Of a DNA stretch of 19,053 nucleotides, positions 1-7,895 are shown in pieces. Under the pieces are notes generated by a model, which saw only the letters and a program-made list of their open reading frames with translations, was not told where the DNA came from and made no database searches. The translations under genes and the position numbers were made by a program. Every line of letters starts with the position of its first letter. The stretch's first letter is position 1. The stretch comes from an uncultured Lachnospiraceae bacterium (GTDB taxonomy: Bacteria; Bacillota; Clostridia; Lachnospirales; Lachnospiraceae): NCBI GenBank assembly GCA_934418055.1, contig CAKRWX010000018.1, positions 1 through 19,053 of the forward strand. Reading direction: 5' to 3'.

Positions 1-726
1 GTCATAGAGCCATTCTGCCTCCTCTGTGATGGCTTCGTCCGCGCTGACCCGCACATCCTGCTCCGTCAGCAGCATCACATCCATGGTATCGGACCATTTC
101 ATCTGCTGGAGACGGTTTTTGATGGTTTCCGTATTGATCTGACAGCAGACCACCGCTGGAGAGTCCCGGAAGGTGGATTTTAAGGTTCCCATGGTAAACA
201 GGAAGATCTCTTCCCCATCATCCAGCTTCATGGGAAGCACATCCCCGTAATGAAACTGTCCAAGATAATCCCGGAAATCTTCATAAGAAATTTCACTGCT
301 TTTATAGTACAGATTGTAGAACAGCTCCGACGTCATATTGCCTCTGGAACTGACTACCTTCTGGGTATTATTAAATAGAATAAACACATCGTCAATAAAG
401 GACTCAGACATGGCGATGGACTGGGTCTCTCCATAAATATAGTAGAGATTGATCTGGTCATTGGCGTCATACATCCGCTTCACGTTGGCCGTCTGCTGGA
501 TCTTACTGTCCAAAGCCAACCGGCTGGTGATCTTCCAGACATTGTCCATCTCGTTGTCAATTTCATTTTTCACCATGACCAGAAGGTTCTCGTTCATGGT
601 CTCCGCCTGTCCCGTAATCACCCGGAATGTGTAAATGTAGAGCGCCATCGCAAGCGCCATGGGAATCACAAGAATTCCTAAATAAGAAAAAAACATATGC
701 AGATAGATTTTCGATTTTTTTCTCAT
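1..726 (-). CDS. Membrane-anchored sensor/regulator, N-terminal part (runs off window)
   Basis: Open frame of 242 codons starting at ATG 726 with no stop before the window edge, so the C-terminal part is missing. It begins MRKKSKIYLHMFF, then a single hydrophobic helix (about residues 8-28, YLGILVIPMALAMALYIYTF), then a soluble, mostly acidic and polar segment that would lie outside the cell. An AGGAGG site lies 7 nt before the ATG. This layout (short cytoplasmic tail, one helix, long extracellular sensing region) is typical of YesM-type histidine kinases and of membrane-bound AraC-family regulators of Firmicutes. The deciding output domain is off the window, so I cannot choose between them. 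It is divergent from the alginate-lyase-like gene, so control of that gene is a reasonable inference. Confidence 0.75.
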   Translation of the reverse strand, partial: MRKKSKIYLHMFFSYLGILVIPMALAMALYIYTFRVITGQAETMNENLLVMVKNEIDNEMDNVWKITSRLALDSKIQQTANVKRMYDANDQINLYYIYGETQSIAMSESFIDDVFILFNNTQKVVSSRGNMTSELFYNLYYKSSEISYEDFRDYLGQFHYGDVLPMKLDDGEEIFLFTMGTLKSTFRDSPAVVCCQINTETIKNRLQQMKWSDTMDVMLLTEQDVRVSADEAITEEAEWLYD

Positions 727-748
727 ACTGATACTCCTCCTACTCTTA

Positions 749-777
749 ATTTTACAAAATTGCAGAAAAAATGTAAA
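749..777 (-). promoter_or_regulatory. Sigma-A-type promoter for the sensor/regulator gene
   Basis: On the minus strand TTTACA (772-777) and TAAAAT (749-754) are separated by exactly 17 nt. Each box differs from consensus at one position. The -10 box ends 22 nt before the start codon, which leaves a very short leader containing the AGGAGG site. Confidence 0.55.
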
Positions 778-819
778 TCGGGAATGAAGGTTTTTCCTAT
801 GGATTCAAAGTTTTTCCCA

Positions 820-848
820 TTGTTTTTTCTTTATATCTTCTATAGGAT
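820..848 (+). promoter_or_regulatory. Possible promoter for the alginate-lyase-family gene
   Basis: TTGTTT (820-825) and TAGGAT (843-848) with 17-nt spacing in the AT-rich divergent intergenic region. An alternative -10, TATAGA at 855-860, is equally possible, so the exact site is uncertain. No clear operator was found in this 176-bp gap. Confidence 0.3.
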
Positions 849-902
849 TTTAATTATAGAATCATCGAAAATAGATTGATTCAGGAATGAGGTGCTGTCA
901 TA

Positions 903-2018
903 ATGCTATTCCATAAACCAGAAATATCCATCCTGCTCCCAGATTCCGAAAAGGATTGGATTTTAAAAAAAGCCTATTCGATTCTCATGAAACCAATTCC
1001 GCATATTACGGATATTTTCGCATCCCAGAGTCCTGGAACCATTCACGACTATTACTCTAACGGTGACTATTGGTGGCCAAGCCCAGATACTGCCGATGGC
1101 CTTCCCTATATCCGCCGGGATGGAGAAACCAATCCTGCAAACTTCAATGATCACCGACTGCTGCTAAGACAAATGCGCACCAATCTGGTCTTTCTGGCAG
1201 AAGGTTACCGGCTGACCGGGGACGAAACGCTGGCAGCCAGAGCGGTAATGACTTTACAGGAATTCTTCCTGGATTCCAAGACCTATATGACTCCGGCTCT
1301 CTCCTATGCCCAGGCTATTCCAGGTGTCTGTGATGGCCGCGGCATCGGCATTATCGACACCCTGCATCTGATCGACGTGCCATTTGCCATCGAAGCCTTA
1401 AAGGATTCCCCACACATGACCCCAGACATTTACCAGAGCCTGAAACAGTGGTTCGTCAGGTATTTAGGCTGGTTACTAACAGATCCCAACGGTGTCGAGG
1501 AAATGACCCAGAAAAACAACCACAGCGTTACCTATTTTGTCCAGGCCGCTGTCTTCGCCCTCTTTACCGACAACCCAAGGATCGTGGAATTCTGCCGGGA
1601 AAGTTATAAGAAATACCTGCTGCCACAGATGGAAGCCGACGGTTCTTTCCCACTGGAGCTGGCCCGGACGAAGCCGTACAATTACTCCACTTTTGTGCTG
1701 GATAACATGGTAACCCTCTGTTACCTGCTCTCCACCTCGGAGGACAATCTGTGGAATTACGCCCTACCAAACGGCGCTGACATTCAGAAAGGCGTTGATT
1801 TCCTGACCCCATACCTGTTAGATAAATCCACCTGGCCGTATGCGAAAGATGTGATGCATTTCGACGCATTTCCTGTGCGGATGTCCTTTATGCTCTTTGC
1901 AGGAAACCTCTTAAAACGACCGGAACTAGTGCAGCTTTATGAATCTCTGCCATTTGAGACAGCAGATGAAGAGGCCAGGAGAAATGCGGCGATCCGGATG
2001 CCGTATCTGTGGTTTTAG
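903..2018 (+). CDS. Alginate lyase family protein (PL5-like)
   Basis: 371 residues starting at ATG 903 behind GAATGAGGTG. The protein looks like an alpha/alpha-barrel polysaccharide lyase of the alginate-lyase family (Pfam Alginate_lyase, PL5-like). The supporting motifs are KNNHSVTY at residues 204-211, giving the paired Asn/His (N205/N206, H207), and ELARTKPYNYS at 252-262, giving R255 with Y259 and Y261. These match the Asn, His, Arg and Tyr used by PL5 lyases for beta-elimination of uronic acids. No signal peptide is visible: the N-terminus MLFHKPEISILLPD is not a leader, so the enzyme should be cytoplasmic and act on small oligosaccharides. The true substrate (alginate, another uronide, or none) cannot be read from sequence. 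The divergent sensor gene suggests inducible expression. Confidence 0.75.
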   Translation: MLFHKPEISILLPDSEKDWILKKAYSILMKPIPHITDIFASQSPGTIHDYYSNGDYWWPSPDTADGLPYIRRDGETNPANFNDHRLLLRQMRTNLVFLAEGYRLTGDETLAARAVMTLQEFFLDSKTYMTPALSYAQAIPGVCDGRGIGIIDTLHLIDVPFAIEALKDSPHMTPDIYQSLKQWFVRYLGWLLTDPNGVEEMTQKNNHSVTYFVQAAVFALFTDNPRIVEFCRESYKKYLLPQMEADGSFPLELARTKPYNYSTFVLDNMVTLCYLLSTSEDNLWNYALPNGADIQKGVDFLTPYLLDKSTWPYAKDVMHFDAFPVRMSFMLFAGNLLKRPELVQLYESLPFETADEEARRNAAIRMPYLWF

Positions 2019-2032
2019 ATTCTTTCTAAGAT

Positions 2033-2073
2033 ATAAAACAGGACTGATCCCCCCAAAGGACCAGTCCCATTTT
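2033..2073. terminator. Bidirectional hairpin terminator
   Basis: Arms GGACTGATCC (2041-2050) and GGACCAGTCC (2058-2067) enclose a 7-nt loop. Read on the minus strand the stem has 10 pairs including one G-U, followed by TGTTTTAT. Read on the plus strand the same position is an A-C mismatch and the T tract is only CATTTTC. It therefore fits better as a minus-strand terminator, but it can also end the plus-strand lyase transcript. Confidence 0.6.
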
Positions 2074-2189
2074 CATCCCCATTTTTGCAGTTCCACACCG
2101 ACCGGTTTCTTTGCGATGGCGGGCTGATTGCCAGCTGCATGTTTGATTGGAACTGCTCCGCCATCTTAGCATAAAAATTTTAGTTTTTG
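2033..2189 (-). ncRNA. Candidate small structured RNA with pseudoknot potential
   Basis: A predicted minus-strand transcript of about 155 nt, running from a promoter-like site (2196-2225) to the hairpin terminator at 2041-2067. Two perfect 8-bp helices are interleaved: GATGGCGG (2165-2158) with CCGCCATC (2122-2115), and GCAGTTCC (2156-2149) with GGAACTGC (2094-2087). Their 5' strands are separated by a single nucleotide. A short hairpin, GCTG/CAGC, lies just before the first 3' strand, and a possible ACC/GGU hairpin lies in the last loop. No convincing ribosome site or coding frame is present. The only same-strand gene nearby is upstream, so this is not an obvious riboswitch. I do not recognise the family. 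Confidence 0.4.
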
Positions 2190-2195
2190 GAGCTA

Positions 2196-2225
2196 ATTGT
2201 AATAATTGGGTCGGTTTCGTGTCAA
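2196..2225 (-). promoter_or_regulatory. Promoter-like site for the candidate RNA
   Basis: Minus strand TTGACA (2220-2225, perfect consensus) and TACAAT (2196-2201, one mismatch) with an 18-nt spacer. It lies in the non-coding gap beyond the 3' end of the hydrolase gene and points at the structured region, not at any protein gene. Confidence 0.45.
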
Positions 2226-2318
2226 AATTGGACGTTTGGCTCCTCATTTTTGTGTTTGCACGAATTTTAGGAATATTATTTTACTGCAAAATTGTTTCCA
2301 TAGACATTACCAAATTTA

Positions 2319-3446
2319 TCAAAAATAGAATTCCTTCCTCTCATTATGAAACGGCACCACCACCTGAAACTGATTATTTCTTACCATATTTTCCATATCC
2401 CTCTCGCTCTGATGATGGGGATATAATTGTTTTATGGCTTTTTCTTCTTTTAGAAGAAGTTCCGGGAGATGACCTGGCTTTACCCGGCCTGTAATGATCA
2501 CTGCGGTGCCTTTTTCTACTTGTGCTTTCACTAATTCCTGATTTTCTTCTTTTTGCAGATGGGGATCTCCCATCAGATAGATATCCCAGTTTTTCTGGTT
2601 TTCTGGCTCCGCTATTCCATGATATGACTGCCTTAATTCTTCATAGATCTGCTTTAACTGTTCATATACCGCTTCCTGATACCAGATTTCTTCCGCAAGA
2701 ACCGTTTCCAGATCTTTTATGAAACGCTGATCTGCTGCGATCCGCCATCCTGCTCTCTCATCACGCTTCATTTCATCCAATAGAAACAGGATCTCACAGC
2801 CTCTTCCATAATGTGGCAGAGGAAACAGGATCTTTTGTCCAAGATTTCTAAAATTCCTGATCTGGTCTTTCATCTGCTTTCTAAGACCATCTGCGGTTTC
2901 CATGGTATCCCTGTGGGCACAATCAACCACTGCAAGATCAGCGGTGCAATTCTTTATAGGATCACAGGCATAGGCCAACGTATTTTCCTGATAATCCCCG
3001 GTAAATAAACATTTGCCCATATGATCCTCGATCAGAAACCACAATCCACCTGGACAATGCCCAGTTCTGCCATAATGCACCAAAAAAGGACCGATTTCTG
3101 CCTGATTCACTGCCGGATCATGGTCTGTCACCTCCAGCAGCACAGTCTGTGGATACGAAATCCCCGAAAGCCGCGCTGTCATTCCGCTTGTCACCAGCAC
3201 TCCATGAAATCCCCTCTTTACCATCTCCCCAAATGCCCCACTGTGATCTTTATGACAATGGGTCAGAAACAGGTAGTCTGTCTGCTCCAGTTCTTCTCTG
3301 GAAATTTCCGGATATGGCTGGCTGTCGCTGTCCATGATACCACAGTCTACCATATAGAAATGTCCCTCTGTTCCATACTCCACAAGGAAGCAGGATCTTC
3401 CATGTTCCCCATATCCGCCTTTAACCAGAAATTTTCTCATACGCAT
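2319..3446 (-). CDS. MBL-fold, beta-CASP-like metallo-hydrolase
   Basis: 375 residues from ATG 3446 (MRMRKF); ATG 3440 is equally possible because GAGAGG lies between ideal distances for the two. The metal ligands of the metallo-beta-lactamase fold are visible: THCHKDHSG (H63, H65, D67, H68), GHCPGG (H130) and FTGDY (D151). After these come PLPHYGRGCEI (about 209-219), resembling the GR-x-E region of beta-CASP nucleases, and near the C-terminus HHQSERDMENM followed by VVVPFHNE, resembling the late His and VHGE motifs of that group. It is therefore a two-metal hydrolase, probably a phosphodiesterase or nuclease. The start overlaps the upstream ATPase gene by 26 nt, implying coupled translation with the importer. 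The substrate is unknown, and the beta-CASP assignment is by motif only. Confidence 0.75.
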   Translation of the reverse strand: MRMRKFLVKGGYGEHGRSCFLVEYGTEGHFYMVDCGIMDSDSQPYPEISREELEQTDYLFLTHCHKDHSGAFGEMVKRGFHGVLVTSGMTARLSGISYPQTVLLEVTDHDPAVNQAEIGPFLVHYGRTGHCPGGLWFLIEDHMGKCLFTGDYQENTLAYACDPIKNCTADLAVVDCAHRDTMETADGLRKQMKDQIRNFRNLGQKILFPLPHYGRGCEILFLLDEMKRDERAGWRIAADQRFIKDLETVLAEEIWYQEAVYEQLKQIYEELRQSYHGIAEPENQKNWDIYLMGDPHLQKEENQELVKAQVEKGTAVIITGRVKPGHLPELLLKEEKAIKQLYPHHQSERDMENMVRNNQFQVVVPFHNERKEFYF

Positions 3447-4500
3447 ACAACCTCTCTGCAGGAATCTCCACAAATCCTTTCATGCCCTCTGGAAGAAATT
3501 CCGGATGTAAGAGACAGAAAGACTGATTCTGTTCCGCACAGACTCTCACCCGGTACTGCCCACCTTCAAAAGAAGACATCTGTACCTGAACTGGGATTCT
3601 CTGTGGACCTGCCTCCTCACAAAATCTTCCATCTTCCGGGCGGAATCGCAATTCTGCCACAGTCCCACTCTCTTTTTTACCGATCAAATTCATACACCAT
3701 ACCACAGTTCCGGCTGTCTGAATCTGGACCCGATCTTCATCCTGCTCTGAAAGCATCGTCCCATCCAGACGATTTCCGGCTCCCAAAAGTCCGGCCACCA
3801 CCGCTGTTTTCGGCATTTTGTAACATTCTTCTGGTGTCCCATTCTGGTCGATATTTCCCTGATTCATCACAATGATCCGGTCCGCCATGGCAAATGCCTC
3901 TGATGGATCATGAGTCACATGAAATACCGTTGTCTTCAAATGCCGGAATAACTGTGCCATCTCCGTTCTCATTTCGATTCGCAGCTGAACATCAAGATTA
4001 CATAATGGTTCATCTAAAAGAATGATCGCCGGTTTGGTGATCAGGGCTCTTGCAATGGCCACTCTCTGCTGCTGTCCGCCGGAAAGCTCCGCCGGGAACT
4101 GATTTAACAGTCCCTCCAGATGCAGCAAAGAAACCACCTCCTGAAGCCGCTTTTCCTGTTCATCCTTGTCCACTCTCCTGACCTTCAGACCATATAAGAT
4201 ATTGTCACAGGCTTTCATATGAGGCCAGAGCGCAAAATCCTGGAATACCATATTGATATTCCGCTCTTCGATGGGAACTATTTTTCCATGGGAAGATACT
4301 TCTTTTCCATAGATTCTGACACTTCCCTCATCCAGCGGAAGAATTCCAGCGATGATGTTTAACAATGTGGATTTTCCGCAGCCGGATGGTCCTAAAACAC
4401 TGATCACCTGTCCTTCCTCGACCTGAAGACTAATTCCCTTCAATACTTCCTTTTTTCCATAATATTTTTTTATTCCATTTAATTCCAGTATTGTACCCAT
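3421..4500 (-). CDS. ABC importer ATP-binding protein (FbpC/PotA type)
   Basis: 359 residues from ATG 4500. This start lies 1 nt after the permease stop, behind GGCGGAAA; an upstream TTG would only extend into the permease gene. All ATPase elements are present: Walker [10 protein letters not shown] (37-45), Q-loop VFQD (Q87), signature LSGGQQQR (139-146), Walker B IILLDEP (159-165) and the H-loop HVTHD (H197). A C-terminal TOBE-like region of about 120 residues (240-359) is typical of ferric, spermidine and sugar importer ATPases. It powers the adjacent fused permease at the inner face of the membrane. Substrate cannot be read from this subunit. Confidence 0.9.
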   Translation of the reverse strand: MGTILELNGIKKYYGKKEVLKGISLQVEEGQVISVLGPSGCGKSTLLNIIAGILPLDEGSVRIYGKEVSSHGKIVPIEERNINMVFQDFALWPHMKACDNILYGLKVRRVDKDEQEKRLQEVVSLLHLEGLLNQFPAELSGGQQQRVAIARALITKPAIILLDEPLCNLDVQLRIEMRTEMAQLFRHLKTTVFHVTHDPSEAFAMADRIIVMNQGNIDQNGTPEECYKMPKTAVVAGLLGAGNRLDGTMLSEQDEDRVQIQTAGTVVWCMNLIGKKESGTVAELRFRPEDGRFCEEAGPQRIPVQVQMSSFEGGQYRVRVCAEQNQSFCLLHPEFLPEGMKGFVEIPAERLYAYEKISG

Positions 4501-4501
4501 A

Positions 4502-6193
4502 CTATTTCCGCCGTTTTCCTTTTCCAAGATATCCAATGTTTAACATCATTTCCAAAATCAGCATGATCCCGATGATAAATGCACCGCCAACAATGGTTGC
4601 TGCTGCCGCATAACCAAATTTCAGATCATTATAAGAATCGCTAATATAAACCGGCAATGTACTGTAATTGGGCGGATACAGAATCGTCGTGATCGCCAGA
4701 TTGAATACACTGCCTCCAAAAGCCGCAAGCACTGCTGAAACACTACTGTTATGAAGCAACGGAAGCAAAATTGTCCTTATTTTTGTCAAAAATCCGGCTC
4801 CCTGCATCTGTGCCGCCGTCAAAAGGCTCTCCGGTATCTTTGCCATGCCGCCTACCAGAACGCGGTTGATCATTGGGATGGCAGACGCCACGCTTGCCAG
4901 AACCAGGATTGATGGTTTTCCATATAAATGAAGCCCGATAGAAGACAGCCATTTCTGGTTCCAGATAAAAATATACCCGATACCAAGAACTACTCCTGGC
5001 ACTGCCATGGCAACCAGGGTCAGCATATCAATCATTTTCTTTAATTTGAAGCTGGAATAGGTCAGCACATAGGCAATGCAAAAGCCGATCAGAACACCAA
5101 TCACTGCGGAAACTCCTGCAAGTCCCAAAGAATGTCTGATTCCACTTACCATAGAGCTGGCAGAGGAGAAGACCTGGCGATAATTATCCAGTGTAAACGC
5201 AAACTTCTGGATACTGACTGAATCGGAAAATGACATGATCAGATTGGAGCCTACTGGAATCCCAAGAGCGATCATGCAAAAAGAAAGAACCGTTATGGAT
5301 AAGAAGGCCCCAAGCCCTTTTCCCGATCTCACTGCCTGGATCTGTTCTGTTCCATTATCCAGAAAATCAAATTTTTTCTTTCCCATGGCACCACACTGAA
5401 CCGCCATGGCGATGACGATCATCACCATCAGGTATAACGACAGCACACCTGCCATATCAAACCGCACCGGAGAAGAACAGATGGCGCTGTATATGGTATA
5501 AGGAAGCGTTGGGAATGAATACACTGCCGTGATGGTGGAGGACATTCCATAGTCTCCAATCGTATCCATAAAGATCAGCATTGCGGCGGAGCAATATGCC
5601 GGAATGCACAAAGGAAGCTGTATGGTTCTCCAGGCGTGGAACGAAGATGCTCCATTCATCCTGGCCGCATACATGAGTCTGGCCGGATACCATTCCAGGG
5701 AAGTTTTGATCGTCACATATGCCATAGGAAATTTGCACAGCACCATAACGGTCACCAGTCCCCAATAGCTGAATACAAAGGAACCAACTCCAGGAATTCC
5801 AAGCCATGCGCTGGCAATTCCATTACTGGAAGAAAAATAAACCCATCCCTGGGCTAATAGAAAAGACGGCATGATCATTAAAATCCATGCCGTCAGATCC
5901 AGTAATTTTGCGCCTGCAAACTGATATCTGGTTCGAATATGTGCCAGAATTGCCGCCAGCACCAATCCGATCACAGTCGTGCCGGAACTTAAGAAAAAGG
6001 AATTTAAAAATGCTTTTTTCCATAGTGGTCTCACAAAAACATCCAACACCAGGGACAGATTTTTCAAGTCAAATTTTTCCAGCTGCAGACCAGGACACAG
6101 GATCTGAAACAATACTGCTGCCAGAGGCAGCAGTACTAAAATTCCCAGAATTCCAAGTATTCCAACGCCTGCGGCATTTTCTCTACTTTTCAT
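4502..6193 (-). CDS. Fused double permease of ABC importer (FbpB/AfuB/ThiP type)
   Basis: 563 residues from ATG 6193 behind AAGGAAGG; a TTG directly before it is an alternative start. The protein is a tandem fusion of two BPD permease domains with about a dozen hydrophobic helices. Each half carries an EAA-type coupling loop: YAARMNGASSFHAWRTIQLP in the first half and TAAQMQGAGFLTKIRTILLP in the second. These contact the ATPase. One polypeptide with both halves is the hallmark of the ferric (FbpB, SfuB), hexose-phosphate (AfuB), aminoethylphosphonate and thiamine (ThiP) importers, in contrast to maltose-type systems with two separate permeases. The gene starts 17 nt after the binding-protein stop and is followed almost directly by the ATPase gene. 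Confidence 0.88.
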   Translation of the reverse strand: MKSRENAAGVGILGILGILVLLPLAAVLFQILCPGLQLEKFDLKNLSLVLDVFVRPLWKKAFLNSFFLSSGTTVIGLVLAAILAHIRTRYQFAGAKLLDLTAWILMIMPSFLLAQGWVYFSSSNGIASAWLGIPGVGSFVFSYWGLVTVMVLCKFPMAYVTIKTSLEWYPARLMYAARMNGASSFHAWRTIQLPLCIPAYCSAAMLIFMDTIGDYGMSSTITAVYSFPTLPYTIYSAICSSPVRFDMAGVLSLYLMVMIVIAMAVQCGAMGKKKFDFLDNGTEQIQAVRSGKGLGAFLSITVLSFCMIALGIPVGSNLIMSFSDSVSIQKFAFTLDNYRQVFSSASSMVSGIRHSLGLAGVSAVIGVLIGFCIAYVLTYSSFKLKKMIDMLTLVAMAVPGVVLGIGYIFIWNQKWLSSIGLHLYGKPSILVLASVASAIPMINRVLVGGMAKIPESLLTAAQMQGAGFLTKIRTILLPLLHNSSVSAVLAAFGGSVFNLAITTILYPPNYSTLPVYISDSYNDLKFGYAAAATIVGGAFIIGIMLILEMMLNIGYLGKGKRRK

Positions 6194-6210
6194 CAATTCT
6201 TATCCTTCCT

Positions 6211-7332
6211 TTATTGTGCTGACATATCTGCAAACCATGCTTTGATGTCTGCTTCATTTTCTGCACCAAATACCTCATCTGCAACTGCCAGTTTTGCATC
6301 CGGATCACGATCTGCTTTTCTGGTGACTCCTTCAACAGATGGCTCAAAATATCCCTCATCTCCAGTATCCACCAGCTCCTGCTGGATATCTGGGTCCAAC
6401 AGGAAGTTTACAAACATTTTTGCGATCTCCTGCTGACTGCTGGCTGCGCTGATCGCTGCTACACGGGTAGAACCAGGAGCCCCATTTTCCGGCCAGACGA
6501 TCGTAAGCGGCTCTCCGCTTGCCACCATATCATATGCGTTGGTCTCCTGCAGCATGGCAATGGTAATATCCCCGCCGGTCAATGCCTGTACTACCTGTGG
6601 ATTTTTCGGGAATACCTTCAGTCCGTTGTCAAAGAGCTTCGTAAAATATTCCTTTCCTGCATCCAGTCCCAGATCATCCATAAAGTAGGCTGCTAATGGA
6701 TAAGCCGGTGCTGCAACACCAGGATCTGCCATACCTACCTGATCTTTGTATTTCTCATCTGTCAGATCTGCGAATGCCTTTGGCGCATCTGCATCATTCC
6801 ATTTGTCATTGCGGTATACCAGGACACCTGCTGCATGAATATCGGTCGGATACATGCACTGATTTTCCGGAACCAGAGATTTTGAAAATGCAGTCAGATT
6901 TGCAGCATTTTCCGGTTCCCATCCGGTAAGCAGTTCCTCATCTTGTGACAGATTGTATACATCATACATGGAATCAATCCAGACTACATCCCACTGTGGA
7001 TTCCCTTTTTCTGCTGCAATCCTGGACATGGTCTCTGCACCATTTCCTACAACCACTTCTACATCGTAGCCGGTAGCTTCTTTAAATAAATCACCGATAA
7101 CACCATCAAAATCATTTAGATATACCACAAGCGGTTTTTCCTGGATCGGCTTTTCTGCTGCCGCTGCTGTTGTTTCTGCTGCACTTGTTTCAGCTGCAGT
7201 TGTTGCCGCACTTGCCGCTGCCGTTGTAGTCTCTACTGCAGTCGTCTCTGTTGTTGTCTGATTACCAGAGCATGCTGTCACCGCCATAGTTGTCATCGCT
7301 GCTGCCATTACTGCCAGATATCTTTTCTTCAT
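6211..7332 (-). CDS. Lipoprotein solute-binding protein of ABC importer
   Basis: 373 residues from ATG 7332, with GGAGG 7 nt upstream. The N-terminus is a lipoprotein signal: MKKR, hydrophobic stretch, lipobox VTAC with the lipidated Cys at 21. A linker of about 40 residues made almost only of Thr, Ala, Ser and Glu follows (22-62) and probably spaces the domain away from the membrane and wall. The folded part begins KPLVVYLNDFDGVIGDLF and continues with GVLVYRND, FANL-like and FVNFLLDPDIQQEL segments. These resemble the extracellular binding proteins of the ferric and phosphonate group (SBP_bac_6-like). First gene of the importer operon. Candidate ligands are Fe(III), a sugar phosphate, aminoethylphosphonate or another organophosphate; sequence alone does not choose. 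Confidence 0.88.
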   Translation of the reverse strand: MKKRYLAVMAAAMTTMAVTACSGNQTTTETTAVETTTAAASAATTAAETSAAETTAAAAEKPIQEKPLVVYLNDFDGVIGDLFKEATGYDVEVVVGNGAETMSRIAAEKGNPQWDVVWIDSMYDVYNLSQDEELLTGWEPENAANLTAFSKSLVPENQCMYPTDIHAAGVLVYRNDKWNDADAPKAFADLTDEKYKDQVGMADPGVAAPAYPLAAYFMDDLGLDAGKEYFTKLFDNGLKVFPKNPQVVQALTGGDITIAMLQETNAYDMVASGEPLTIVWPENGAPGSTRVAAISAASSQQEIAKMFVNFLLDPDIQQELVDTGDEGYFEPSVEGVTRKADRDPDAKLAVADEVFGAENEADIKAWFADMSAQ

Positions 7333-7376
7333 AAGAATTCCTCCACTTTGTTATGTCATTTCTAACTGTCACGTGG

Positions 7377-7385
7377 ATTGTATCA
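7377..7385 (-). promoter_or_regulatory. Extended -10 element upstream of the importer operon
   Basis: Minus strand TGATACAAT, a TG-N-TACAAT extended -10 box, 44 nt before the start codon of the binding-protein gene. No good -35 box is seen at 16-18 nt, as is usual for extended -10 promoters. No metal-regulator box (Fur or DtxR type) was recognised. Confidence 0.4.
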
Positions 7386-7461
7386 TTCCTATGTTTTTTA
7401 TAAAATCACACTATGGTTAAGCTCTTGTTAAATTCCTGTAAGGGCCCTGACGAAGCATTTT

Positions 7462-7873
7462 CTATTGAAAATACAACACCTGATTATAATTCTCCGCCAC
7501 CTTCTTCAGTTCTTCCTCCGGCATTGGAGTCATCACGTCCACTTCCGGAGCATACAGGAAATATTTCATGGTGTAAGAAAGTTCATAGCTGGATACCCGG
7601 TTGCCAAATCTGGATTTCCACGGAATGTCCTCCCGGTCAAACTGCCGTTCTCCAAGCACCATACTGCCCGGATGCTCCTGTACCTCTTCTACCATCCTTT
7701 AGATGTCCTTGATGGTATGCTGCCCATCGCAGTCGGCGCATACAATCGAAATTTCATGAATTTTTTTCTCTTGTAAATAAGAAAATCTATTCCACCGCAG
7801 TCAGTTCCCGCAGATAATCATAAAATTTCTGCGGCGGCTCCAACGCTGGAATCACAACATAAGTATCCTTCAT
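7462..7873 (-). pseudogene. Decayed GT2 glycosyltransferase (DPM1/GtrB-like)
   Basis: Pieces of one family-2 glycosyltransferase remain in order. The N-terminus MKDTYVVIPALEPPQ (from ATG 7873, with AGGAG upstream) stops at a TAG (7787-7789) after 28 residues. In another frame comes the GT-A core motif VCADCDGQHTIKDI, which ends at a TAA (7699-7701). In the same frame as this second piece comes MVEEVQEHPG followed by GERQFDREDIPWKSRFGN. These correspond to the nucleotide-binding start, the DxDGQH metal motif and the PWKSRFGN segment of bactoprenol/dolichyl-phosphate sugar transferases. The intervening parts are too short, so internal deletion, a frameshift and a nonsense codon are all implied. 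The tail after GNRVSS does not look like the rest of the family, and the membrane-anchor part is absent. Confidence 0.75.
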
Positions 7874-7895
7874 TTCTCCTATGGTTTTCAAATCA

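Noticed and set aside
2087..2165. HDV-like self-cleaving ribozyme
   Set aside because: The helix order (first helix, 1-nt joint, second helix, hairpin, then the 3' strands) resembles an HDV fold. However, the joint before the last strand lacks the catalytic C, about 13 nt separate the second helix from the inner hairpin, and the outer hairpin is too weak.
2026..2247. 73-codon minus-strand open frame over the candidate RNA
   Set aside because: It has no ribosome site, a composition unlike a protein, and it runs through the promoter-like site and the terminator hairpin.
3021..3875. 284-codon plus-strand open frame
   Set aside because: It lies antisense to the well-supported hydrolase and ATPase genes, is rich in Ser/Pro/His, and lacks any recognisable domain.
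7441..7461. AGGGCCCT palindrome upstream of the importer operon as a terminator or operator
   Set aside because: Only 8 bp self-complementary with no loop and no T tract, so there is no support for either role.
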